Assembly (NCBI RefSeq): GCF_000147335.1
Contig: NC_014501.1
Location: forward strand, 992,001 to 1,056,000
Source: Gloeothece verrucosa PCC 7822
GTDB taxonomy: Bacteria; Cyanobacteriota; Cyanobacteriia; Cyanobacteriales; Microcystaceae
Length of the DNA stretch: 64,000 nt
Reading direction: 5' to 3'
Under the pieces are notes generated by a model that saw nothing but the letters and a program-made list of their open reading frames with translations, did not search any database and was not told where the DNA came from. The translations under genes and the position numbers were made by a program. Positions 36,796 through 45,400 of the stretch are shown piece after piece; the first letter of the stretch is position 1; every line of letters begins with the position of its first letter.

Positions 36796-37281
36796 TCAGT
36801 TTAAGCGACAGCGACCTTCGCTTTGACAGTCAAGTCGTTGCTGACGTTCTTTGACGATTGTCTCCAAATTTGGTCGCCCGGTTAACTTCAACCGTAAGGA
36901 AGCCCAAATTTCATAGAGCCTATCTACCACTGGACGGATGATAGGTAACTTGGTCGCCCAATAAATCCAACCTATGCCCAGGATGGAATATATTCGGCGG
37001 AAAACTTCCACGTTTTTAATAACCGTGTTGTCGGGCAATAGGGCGTGAATTCGTCCCATCGCTGCCTGATAGGAAACGCCCCCATTCTCGCTTGGGTTAT
37101 AGTTTATGTTGGCAATATCAACAAAAGCAACTAACCCTCGTCCCCTATCCTGTTTTTGCAGAAAATTGACCTCTCGTAAGCATAAGGGGCATTCTCCATC
37201 ATAGAGAAGTTTAATTTTCCATTTCGGGGACTCAGTAAAGGCTTCCAGGGAGTTAGGGGATTGAGTGGGTAACGATGGCAT
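36796..37281 (-). CDS. Thiol-disulfide oxidoreductase DCC family protein (DUF393)
   Basis: This 161-residue protein has the family signature YDGECPLCLREV at about residues 27-38, a thioredoxin-like CxxC site. Central (GRIHALLPDNTVIKNVEVF) and C-terminal segments are typical of DUF393. Cellular substrates are unknown. It sits alone on the minus strand between the two composite repeat blocks, suggesting it moved in as cargo. An extended N-terminus of about 20 residues is unremarkable. Confidence 0.85.
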   Translation of the reverse strand: MPSLPTQSPNSLEAFTESPKWKIKLLYDGECPLCLREVNFLQKQDRGRGLVAFVDIANINYNPSENGGVSYQAAMGRIHALLPDNTVIKNVEVFRRIYSILGIGWIYWATKLPIIRPVVDRLYEIWASLRLKLTGRPNLETIVKERQQRLDCQSEGRCRLN

Positions 37282-37364
37282 GAGACGAATACAGACGAGA
37301 TTTTTTATATTTTAAGCTTTATTGAAATACTGGTCGCTCATTGGCGAATACCAAGGCATAAAGC

Positions 37365-38430
37365 CTTATCTGGCTCCGTTGTGATGACCCTCTAAAAATT
37401 GTGAGTATTAGAGCCAAATCCGTATCTTTTAGCCAGATCGCTAATGCCGATACCTAAAAGATTAAGTGCCCGTAAAGAGCGAACGAGAAGTTCAAATACT
37501 TATCCCAATGCTGTTAGATGGTAGTGATAATTGATCACTACCATCATTTATTGACCAGTAAACTTATAATTAAAAACCCCCTCAAATCCTATTGTGGTAT
37601 CGATTAGAAAGGGTCACAACACTTGCCGATAATAATTAAAATTATCTGGCTCCGTTGTTATGGTCGAGCAAGTAAAATTATTTAACCAAGTTGCCAGTTA
37701 TTCCCCAAACCATTCTCAATAATTTAGGATTGTTGATCATCGAGGGCATCACAACGGACGCTGATAATAATTAAAATATCCGGCTCCGTTGTTATGGTCG
37801 AGCTTGAAAAATTATTTAATGTGGGTTGCCAATTATTCCCTTAACTATTGTCAACAATTTTAGCTTATTGACAATTAAACTCTCCTTTTAAAACCCATTC
37901 AAATCCTCCTGGGGTATCGGTTAGAGGGGGTCACAACACTTGCCTGGATTTATAACTTACCGGCTCGTGTTGTTGTCACTTAAATGTATTATAGTTATCG
38001 CTTCTTTGATTCTCAACAAGAGAGTTTTATTGATAAATAAGACCGAGGGATAAAACCCCTTCAAATTCCCTTTTGGCATGGACTTGAGGGCATCACAACG
38101 GACGCTGATAATAATTAAAATATCCGGCTCCGTTGTTATGGTCGAGCTTGGAAAATTCTTTAATGTGGGTTGCCAGTTATTCCCCAAACCCTTCTCAATA
38201 ATTTAGGATTGTTGATAAGCGTTTCAAGCATCACAACGGACGCTGATAAATAATTAAAAATATCTGGCTTCGTTGTTATGGTCGAGCTTGGAAAATTATT
38301 TAACCCAAGTTGCCAGTTATTCCCCAAACCATTCTCAATAATTTAGGATTGTTGATCATCGGGGGGCATCACAACGAACGCTGATTAATTAAAATATCCG
38401 GCTTGTGTTGTGATGGTTACTCTAGCAAAA
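37365..38430. repeat. Hairpin-repeat array B
   Basis: Units start at about 37612, 37752, 37931, 38088, 38226 and 38367, with a partial one at 37370. Spacing is 138-179 bp. Most carry an ACAAC left arm with a GTTGT right arm around an AT-rich centre. The unit at 37931 uses ACAACAC with GTGTTGT, and that at 38226 has a G-T wobble. Between hairpins is a conserved GGTCGAGCTTGAAAAATT then TTGCCAGTTATTCCCCAAAC phrase. No open frame spans the region. Confidence 0.75.
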
Positions 38431-38454
38431 ATCCCCTTGTGGTAGCTCGTTTCT

Positions 38455-38600
38455 CAGTACGCACGAATTGATCAATCTTCACGGATTAATGAATATATAT
38501 TAAACCAAGAATTTTTCGACCAAATTGTCAAAACAAGTGCAAAGGCTAAGGGTCTTTGTTTAGAATGCTTTCATGAACAGGTTTACTGCTTGAAAGCGGT
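38455..38600. promoter_or_regulatory. Conserved AT-rich leader, copy B
   Basis: This is a near copy of 35775-35922: GAATATATATTAAACCAAGA, ACCAAATTGTCAAAA and GTTTAGAATGCTTTCA in the same order. The -10-like TATAAT of copy A is TAGAAT here. Its retention in both blocks suggests function. Confidence 0.45.
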
Positions 38601-38790
38601 AAAGAAGGTTAGCCTAACCCGCCTGAATCAGGCAAATCAGCCATGCTGGAAACCACCTTTAAAAAGGGAGTCATATTTGGGTCAGCCGAACCCACCTAAA
38701 CTCGGTATGTCAGTCAGCACTGCTGGAAATAACTCCTTTTAAAAGTAGTGGTACTTGGGTCAACCGAACCCGCCTAAACTCGGTAATCTC
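38600..38790. repeat. GGTCAACCGAACCC tandem array B (parM-proximal)
   Basis: Three to four units lie at about 38605, 38670 and 38758, including the GGTCAGCCGAACCC and CAGTCAGCACTGCTGG phrases seen in array A. The array stops about 175 bp before parM. Direct repeats just upstream of parM are where a ParR-binding centromere (parC) is normally found, so this is the best parC candidate. Confidence 0.6.
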
Positions 38791-38964
38791 TATTTTTTCT
38801 CGTCATGCTCGATTTTATCTTTCAAAGTCGAGACGGACTAAACCGGTAGCCCTTTATGCTGCTACAGATCAACTTACTCCCTCATCTTCTGAGATGTTGG
38901 GAAACAGATGAGTGTGAGCAGTTTACACCAATCACTTGAATAACTATTAATTCCAGGTGCGCTC

Positions 38965-40143
38965 ATGGCAGATGTGACCATTGCGGCGGATTTTGGGGCA
39001 TCCCTCGGACGGGCAATCTACAGCACCGGTTCTGGGTACTGCAAACCCGAACTGATGTTGCTTGACCCTCAAGTGGTGCTTGTTCCCGCCAAGAGCATTT
39101 CTAATTACGAGAAGTACAAAATTGGTCAAGCAAATCCCGAAGATTCTGCTTGGGTGAAGTCGGGTGAGGCTCATTTCGCTGTCGGCTTCCTGGCCAAGAA
39201 AAACTTTCACGCCGTTCACTGCTTGGAATCTCTGAAGGTGGATTCAGCAATTCCTCAAGCTCTATCGATCATCGGCAGCGTCGCCCAGAAAAAAGGTTTA
39301 CCCTCTCAATTCTCTCTATCTCTGGGTATTCTGCTTCCTTGGAACGAATTTCGAGATCGAGAAAAGTTCGCTTCCCAAATCTCAACAGCCTTATCCGACT
39401 ATACCTTTCGAGGACAGCAGTTTTCTGTCCAACTCGAATCCTTAACAGCATTACCCGAAGGAGGTGGTATTTTTGCCAGGGGCAGAATGCCTCAACAACC
39501 TACTCTTAAACTCCTATCCCCAAAGGAACTCACCATCGCTGTCATTATGCTCGGCTATCGTAATTCTTCTATCCTGGTTATAGAGAAAGGAGAATTAACG
39601 CGAGGCTCAACGGGTGACTTCGGTTTTGCCCGGATGGTGCAAAAAATTCAAACTTTTACTTCTGGGCAAAAAGCGGATATTTTAGTTCCCGTCATCTGTT
39701 CAGCTAGAGCTAAATTGGGCAAGCGTGTATTAGAAACCTTAGCCCGTAGTGGACGAACCGAATTGAGAAATCAAGAAGTGGAAGAAATTGCTGAAGCGAT
39801 CGCAGATGCGAGAGCCGAATACGTCGCCCTTCTGGAAAACTGGCTCATCCAACATTTGCCTTCCCAAACCAAAATTGACGAATTCATCATTAGCGGTGGA
39901 ACAGCCCGTTATCTCAAAAAAGAACTAAGCGATCTTCTCAAGGGATTCGGCGGCTCACTTAATTGGTGTACCGGACTTGAGGAAAGGATTAAGAAAACCT
40001 TTGGTGATATTGTCAGCAACAATTCTCTCGAATCACGATTGGCAGACGTTTACGGGCTATTTTACAAACTGCACAACCGCCCCTTACCCCGAATTAGAGA
40101 AACTACAGGAGAATCTAGTGATGTCAACGTCAGAGCAATTTAA
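38965..40143 (+). CDS. parM: ParM-like actin-family segregation ATPase
   Basis: This 392-residue protein has actin-fold nucleotide motifs: phosphate-1 AADFGASLGRAI near residue 9 and the adenosine motif IISGGTARYL near 310. A GSTGDFGFARM stretch is consistent with phosphate-2. ParM filaments push plasmid copies apart when bound through ParR to parC. It overlaps the next gene by 23 bp. Presence in a tRNA-integrated element suggests it acts during an excised, plasmid-like phase. Confidence 0.75.
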   Translation: MADVTIAADFGASLGRAIYSTGSGYCKPELMLLDPQVVLVPAKSISNYEKYKIGQANPEDSAWVKSGEAHFAVGFLAKKNFHAVHCLESLKVDSAIPQALSIIGSVAQKKGLPSQFSLSLGILLPWNEFRDREKFASQISTALSDYTFRGQQFSVQLESLTALPEGGGIFARGRMPQQPTLKLLSPKELTIAVIMLGYRNSSILVIEKGELTRGSTGDFGFARMVQKIQTFTSGQKADILVPVICSARAKLGKRVLETLARSGRTELRNQEVEEIAEAIADARAEYVALLENWLIQHLPSQTKIDEFIISGGTARYLKKELSDLLKGFGGSLNWCTGLEERIKKTFGDIVSNNSLESRLADVYGLFYKLHNRPLPRIRETTGESSDVNVRAI

Positions 40144-40537
40144 CTTTGTCTTCCGTCACCAACCGAAGAGAACTTCTAAGTACGGGATACTGCTGACCTA
40201 TATTAATCAGGATGATGCAGACTTAACTCGATGCGATCGGATGTTGCAACCGGTGGCGGCCTTCTGGCTACCCTTTGCCTATCAAAATTGTACCGATGCT
40301 TCTCCGTCTGAACTACAGCAACTGGCACGTTCTGCGATTTATCAACTGAAACTGCACATCCATTACTTGGAGAACTCTTTTGGGTTAAATGATGCTTCAA
40401 GTGCCTTAGAACCGACTCAAAAGCTCGAAAAACCGTTTTTAGCAGAAGTATCGACCAATGGGTGGCATGAAAGGGAGAATTTGCCAGAAATGGAAGATTT
40501 CAGCGATGAAGACGATATTTTAAGTCAGTTAATTTAA
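40121..40537 (+). CDS. Hypothetical protein in the ParR position
   Basis: The ATG at 40121 is chosen; a longer frame from 39977 would run through parM. The 138-residue product overlaps parM by 23 bp, implying coupling. It has a helical region (SELQQLARSAIYQLKLHIHY) and an acidic C-terminus. ParR adaptors are small, encoded directly after parM and highly diverged, so position makes this the main ParR candidate. A ribbon-helix-helix fold cannot be confirmed by eye. Confidence 0.5.
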   Translation: MSTSEQFNFVFRHQPKRTSKYGILLTYINQDDADLTRCDRMLQPVAAFWLPFAYQNCTDASPSELQQLARSAIYQLKLHIHYLENSFGLNDASSALEPTQKLEKPFLAEVSTNGWHERENLPEMEDFSDEDDILSQLI

Positions 40538-40554
40538 CCGAGTGAGAAAAAATC

Positions 40555-41178
40555 ATGACATTCACCCGCGAAGATTTTCAGCGTGAATATAACCTTAGCG
40601 ATGAGGATGTGCGAGAAACGGCCAAAGCTTGCGGTCTATCTTTGAAGAAGCGCAATTATTCTGATGAGGAAAAAGAACGTTTTGCCCAAGCCAGAAAGTT
40701 ATTTGATGAAGGGACGGCTAACTCTTACGATGACATCGCCAATTACTTCAAGAATAATGGGATACAGCCTGATTCAGACGACGATGGTTTAGACGGCAAT
40801 GCTTCGGATGAATTAGGTTCCGATGAGGATAGCTCGAACGGCAATGGGTTAATCATCAATGAAAAATTAGCCGAAGATTTGCGCTTGTTGGAAGCCCAAG
40901 CAATGGAAACAGGGTTTCAAATGGGACTCCAACAAGCAGAAATTATGGGCAAAGTCATTCCTCAAGTCACTATCCTGCGACTTAAAGAAATGATCGTCAC
41001 CGGGGAACTCAAGCAGAACTTTCAACAAATCTGGAGTGAGGCCACTAAAACTTTGGGAAACGCTCAATCCCTCACCGAGCAGGTAGAGGGCAGGTGGAAG
41101 GAATATCAACTACTCAGATACCAACCCCCGACGAGCTTGCCCTCCTCATCGACGGAATCATCCAACAGCGACTATTGA
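40555..41178 (+). CDS. Putative DNA-binding protein with MerR-like N-terminus
   Basis: This 207-residue protein begins with a predicted winged-helix segment (FTREDFQREYNLSDEDVRET, then SLKKRNYSDEEKERF), followed by an acidic linker (SDDDGLDGNASDELGSDEDS). Then come two long helices (about 95-170). It is 17 bp after the ParR-position gene and probably in its operon. A segregation cofactor or regulator is plausible. Confidence 0.5.
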   Translation: MTFTREDFQREYNLSDEDVRETAKACGLSLKKRNYSDEEKERFAQARKLFDEGTANSYDDIANYFKNNGIQPDSDDDGLDGNASDELGSDEDSSNGNGLIINEKLAEDLRLLEAQAMETGFQMGLQQAEIMGKVIPQVTILRLKEMIVTGELKQNFQQIWSEATKTLGNAQSLTEQVEGRWKEYQLLRYQPPTSLPSSSTESSNSDY

Positions 41179-41450
41179 TCGCCATTTCTCAAGAAGAATC
41201 CCATCTTAAACTACAGCAACAACAACTGGCTATTGTAGCCGAAAAACAGCGTAAACGATGGCAAATTATCAAGCAATGGGGCAACCTCATCAATTCTTGG
41301 ACTTGGGCGGTGGTTTTGATGGCGATAATTTTCCTTCTCGGACTGCATACGGGATTGAATTTATTGCCAGAGGGGGTGGTGTGTAAGAGCCGAGAGAGCT
41401 TTTGTTATTTTCTTCGATTTGACACTAATAAGCGGATATTAAAGCGATAA
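41094..41450 (+). CDS. Small membrane protein overlapping the previous gene
   Basis: This 118-residue frame starts at a GTG and overlaps the previous gene by 85 bp. It has a coiled-coil-like region (HLKLQQQQLAIVAEKQRKRW) then one hydrophobic helix at about 70-92. The long overlap is unusual, and the coiled coil plus helix after the overlap looks real. The start may lie later. Confidence 0.45.
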   Translation: MEGISTTQIPTPDELALLIDGIIQQRLLIAISQEESHLKLQQQQLAIVAEKQRKRWQIIKQWGNLINSWTWAVVLMAIIFLLGLHTGLNLLPEGVVCKSRESFCYFLRFDTNKRILKR

Positions 41451-41471
41451 AAGAAAAGGAATATAAGTTAT

Positions 41472-42038
41472 ATGGACTTTACTCGAACTAACAAAAAACT
41501 TTTAAGCCATAGCGAAAAAATCAAAGCACTTCATGAACGAGAGCTAGACCTTGATTTTGACGGCGATGGATTAACTGAACGCGAAGAAAGAAAATACGGA
41601 CTCAATCCTCTAAGTCCTGATACTGATGGTGATGGTCTTTATGATGGTCAAGAGATAGCAATTCATATTAATCCTCACTTATACTCTAAAGTTCCTCCCT
41701 CGGTAGAAAAAGGCTCTGATAAAGAGAAACACAGAGAAACTTACCTCCACTCGGTTCAAACTCTTTTAAAAAACCAAGAGTTATCCTATCAAGCACTTTA
41801 TAACCAGATTGCGGGTGATGAATGGCTCGGTCGTTCTTTGGATGAAAGAGTCTTAGCCATACAACTGCATTCGGGATCTTCTTTAGATCAGATTAAATGC
41901 TCTCTAGCCCAGAGTCCTTATGTTCAGTGGCAGCTAGAAGAGAGTCAATGGGATAGAGACTCGGCTATTGGCTATATCGGGGAATTAACTCGACAATTTG
42001 GGGCTAAAAGAACACAAGAAGAAGAAATAGCCGAATAA
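41472..42038 (+). CDS. Protein with calcium-binding DxDxDG loops
   Basis: This 188-residue protein has two acidic loops in tandem: DFDGDGLTEREE at about residues 27-38 and DTDGDGLYDGQE at about 51-62. They are separated by KYGLNPLSP, the thrombospondin-type-3/EF-hand-like calcium repeat. No signal peptide is evident, unlike most such repeats. The rest is helical. The last 12 codons and stop lie in a 48-bp tandem duplication. Confidence 0.6.
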   Translation: MDFTRTNKKLLSHSEKIKALHERELDLDFDGDGLTEREERKYGLNPLSPDTDGDGLYDGQEIAIHINPHLYSKVPPSVEKGSDKEKHRETYLHSVQTLLKNQELSYQALYNQIAGDEWLGRSLDERVLAIQLHSGSSLDQIKCSLAQSPYVQWQLEESQWDRDSAIGYIGELTRQFGAKRTQEEEIAE

Positions 42039-42098
42039 AGAAGCCTTATCGCTAAAAGAACACAAGAAGAAGAAATAGCCGAATAAAGAAGCCTTATC
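42003..42098. repeat. 48-bp exact tandem duplication
   Basis: The 48-bp unit at 42003-42050 is repeated exactly at 42051-42098. It contains the end and stop codon of the calcium-loop gene. The second copy ends at the stop of the convergent gene at 42099, so it is a recent duplication in the space between two genes. Confidence 0.9.
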
Positions 42099-42425
42099 TC
42101 AAAGTAAATCTTCCCAATCGAAGGAATCGAGGTCTTGCTCGGTTTCAAGGTCTTCAACGGCGATGTAGCCTTGCGAGAGTAGTTCTTCAGTATCCAGACC
42201 GGCACGAGCAATGATTTTGTCCCGCAAGCTAGAACCGGGTCGATTTCGCGGAGCAAATAGCTTTCTGTCTTCAATTTCTTCTTTTTTCTGCCGTTCATAC
42301 TCGGCGATTTCTTCGGGTGAACTCCCCTGTTTTCTCAAGAACTCCCGAAAGTGCGGTTTGATTGTGCCGTCTGGCTCGTAGAGGCTTCTCTCTAAAATTG
42401 ACTCAAAAATTGCACCAGCTTTCAT
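42099..42425 (-). CDS. Small acidic hypothetical protein
   Basis: This 108-residue helical, highly charged protein (SPEEIAEYERQKKEEIEDRK, then EDLETEQDLDSFDWEDLL at the C-terminus) is divergent from the polymerase-like gene, whose start is only about 64 bp away. It could be a regulator or antitoxin-like partner. No family is recognised. Confidence 0.5.
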   Translation of the reverse strand: MKAGAIFESILERSLYEPDGTIKPHFREFLRKQGSSPEEIAEYERQKKEEIEDRKLFAPRNRPGSSLRDKIIARAGLDTEELLSQGYIAVEDLETEQDLDSFDWEDLL

Positions 42426-42488
42426 ATTTTTTCCATTAGCTCCTTACAGTAACGCTTCTTTTTTAATAAGTCGGGAGTGCCAGTCATT

Positions 42489-45400
42489 ATGACACTGTAC
42501 CTCGCTCATTTCGACACTAAACTCAGGCAAGACTTAGAATTAAGAGAACCGATCAAAAATTGCCTTGCCGAATACTTATTTCCCGATGCAAAATTCACGT
42601 TAGGGGAAATTAATCCCGATACGGTCAAAGCCGAAGATTTACGGGCATACAAAGGAATGTCGCTACAATTCGCGTCGGGTAAGCGGATGTATTTTTCTGA
42701 GCGTCCCGTGCGAGATCTGCTTTATCCTAATGCTTCTGATGGAGCCGCCTATGGGAGTTTGCCCTTTACCCCTTGTCAGAAGTTTTCTGAAGTTAGACAA
42801 GCTAGAGTTCTTATCATTGATGATAGCACAGGAGCATCGGACGGGATTTTGCCACTTCAAGAGGCTAAAAAGTTGGTAGGAGACTGTTATGGAAAAATGA
42901 GCCTAGAACTAGCCGAACAACTGACCAGCTCAAAAAATGCCCCTATTCAATTTCGTTTGGGTATTCGACCTCAAAACGATTGTGATGTTTATCGCATAGC
43001 CAAGGGAACATTAGCCCCTGACCGTAGATTAGAAACTTTAACCAGTGCTGTCATCTCTGGGCGCGAGAAAATGAAAGTTGGTTATGATCTTATCCTTCCC
43101 ACTAGCTCCTTCAAAGGACGTAAGGGAGCAGATGCTATTAAGCCTGGGGAGTACCTTCTTAATATTGGTATTGGAGTCAAAGCTATTGCCCAATATGGTA
43201 AGCAAAGCCTCGGTACTCAGGTTTTGGTCAATTATCCGCAAGGAGTTGAAGCTGACATTTTGCCAATCCTCGAAAGGAAGGCCAAAGAATTAGCTAATGC
43301 TCAGTCAGATTTACACGCGCTGGCTAAACATTTTCTTCAAAACTACCAACAACGAACGATTACCACTGAAGAGGAATATCTAAAAGATCTCGACTTGTCA
43401 CCAGAAGACACTTTAGCCGAAGAAGATGCCGAAAATATTCAAAAGGGTGAGAGAATTTTCTATGACCTGCTCAAAACTGATTTAGAGCATCATGGGCAAC
43501 TGCTAGAACATCCTTTCGTTATCGATGAACTGAAGAAATTTCTTCAAAGACAATGGATGGATATCGCTACGGGCAGAGCGATTAAGTTTCAGTCAGCATT
43601 AGCACAACCAAGCCTTGACCTGGGGGAAAATGAAGTATGTGTCCCTCGGATGCCCGACGGTGCAGAGCTAATCGTTACCCGTAGCCCTCTGGTCAACTCC
43701 AATGGGGTTATTACCTTAACCAATCGTCATCTGCCCGGACTGATGCACTTGGAGGGGGTAATTCACATTCATCCTGAAACGGCAGCAAAGCATTTACAAG
43801 CCGACTTTGATGGGGATAGATTGGCGTTTGAGAGGGCGGATAAATATCCTACCCTGGCAGCAGAAATTAAAGAAGCCTTACTGCCCCAAAATCGTTATCC
43901 TGATGTGATTAAACGAGATAAAGTTGCTTATAAGGGAAGTTTTGAGGAAATTGCCACAAGTGCGGTTAAAAATGACATCGGCAAAATTGCCAACCAAATC
44001 ATGAGGGCTGTCTCCCTGCGATGGGAAACGGTTTTAATGCCCCAGGAGAAAAAAGAAAGTTACGTCGGGCAAGTTGCCAAGTATTATCGCTCCCTTTTAG
44101 ACAAAGATGCTTCACCCGACAATCATTTTTCTATTCCCCAAAAATATAAACAAACCATCCAAGAAATAGCTAATTTACCTCAAGAGCTTACCCCGCAACA
44201 AATTGAGACAGCCCTTCAACAGATGCGAGACATCCAATACAAGATTGTTGCTGACTTGTCTAATGAACTTCAGGTAGCGGTTGATGGCCCCAAGAGTGCT
44301 AACCGACCAAATACAGCCATTTTAAATGCTTGTCGGGAGATTGGCGGTTATCAACCTGTAGCTTGGCTCTCCGGTAGAGATAAGAGCCGTAATCCCCAAC
44401 TTTATCGCACTAACCCCTTGGAAAGTAAAAATTACAGCCCCATTGACCGCATGATTGGGGTGGCGAATGAAAAATGGCAAGAAAATCGTTTAATTTCTCG
44501 ACCCGTTCATCAATTCCGGGAATTTTTTCCCTCTGTTGAAAATCCGAATCTTACCGAAATTGCCGGAGAAATTAAGGAAACCTACAATGATTATTTAAAA
44601 AGGGCAAGAACCCTCACTGAACTTAAAACTGAGCATCCTGAACTAATTGAACCCTATATTGAGGTCACATCAGCCACCAGTCATAAGAAAATTTATCTAA
44701 CTCGCCTAGAGCGGTTTGGAGGATTAGAATCGGGTTTACTGGCTACTGATAAGCCATTTACCCTTGATTTAAAGCTAGTTAATAACCAGACTGACCGAGA
44801 AATTCCGAATACTCTTTTAGCAGTGGCAAGCCTCAATATAGATGGGAAATTAGTTGAGCAACCAGTGGGAGCGATCGCATTATCATCGGTAGAACAACAT
44901 AATATAAAAGCGGGTAGAACATTAATACAAGCATCAGCAATCACTCGACCCGGCATCACTGACGGAAGAATTGAGGGTATTTACTCCGAACTTGATGAAT
45001 ATGTAAATATGGTTCGCCAACAACACCCTATTAACGAAAGGAGAGAATTAGCGGCGGCTCTGTGGCATAATGCCCACACTCGTGATGAATATCAAACCAA
45101 AAAGGCTCTACTGGCCTTTAAGTTGTTCCCCGATGAAGTTATCCAGCAGCTTTCCAAACTACAATTTACCGAGTTAAGAGTGGTGGGTTTGCATTTTCCC
45201 ACTAACGAACATGGAAATAAACAATGGCGAGGGGAAGAAGTTGACTGTGAGATCGCACTTCATCCCATCCCCGATAAATCAGGACAATTAGAGGAAAAGC
45301 GAGTTATCCTAGTTGAAAACAAAGTCTTAGCCCCTCTAACAAATGAATCTCCGACTATGGCTGTCGGGACTAAATTTAAGGCATCTATTCTAGCCGAGCC

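Noticed and set aside
37957..38187. Small minus-strand frame in hairpin array B
   Set aside because: It crosses several repeat units whose copies elsewhere are not open, so it is chance.
37365..38430. Hairpin units as integron attC sites
   Set aside because: Arms do not keep the GTTRRRY/RYYYAAC cores, no cassettes with genes lie between them, and the integrase at 52645 lacks an obvious IntI-type context.
35923..38790. Repeat arrays as a CRISPR locus
   Set aside because: Units are long (77-180 bp), imperfect and contain hairpins throughout, with no uniform short repeat and unique spacers. No cas gene is nearby.
39977..40120. Longer start for the ParR-position gene
   Set aside because: The extension runs wholly inside parM in another frame. 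ATG 40121 gives a sensible 23-bp overlap.
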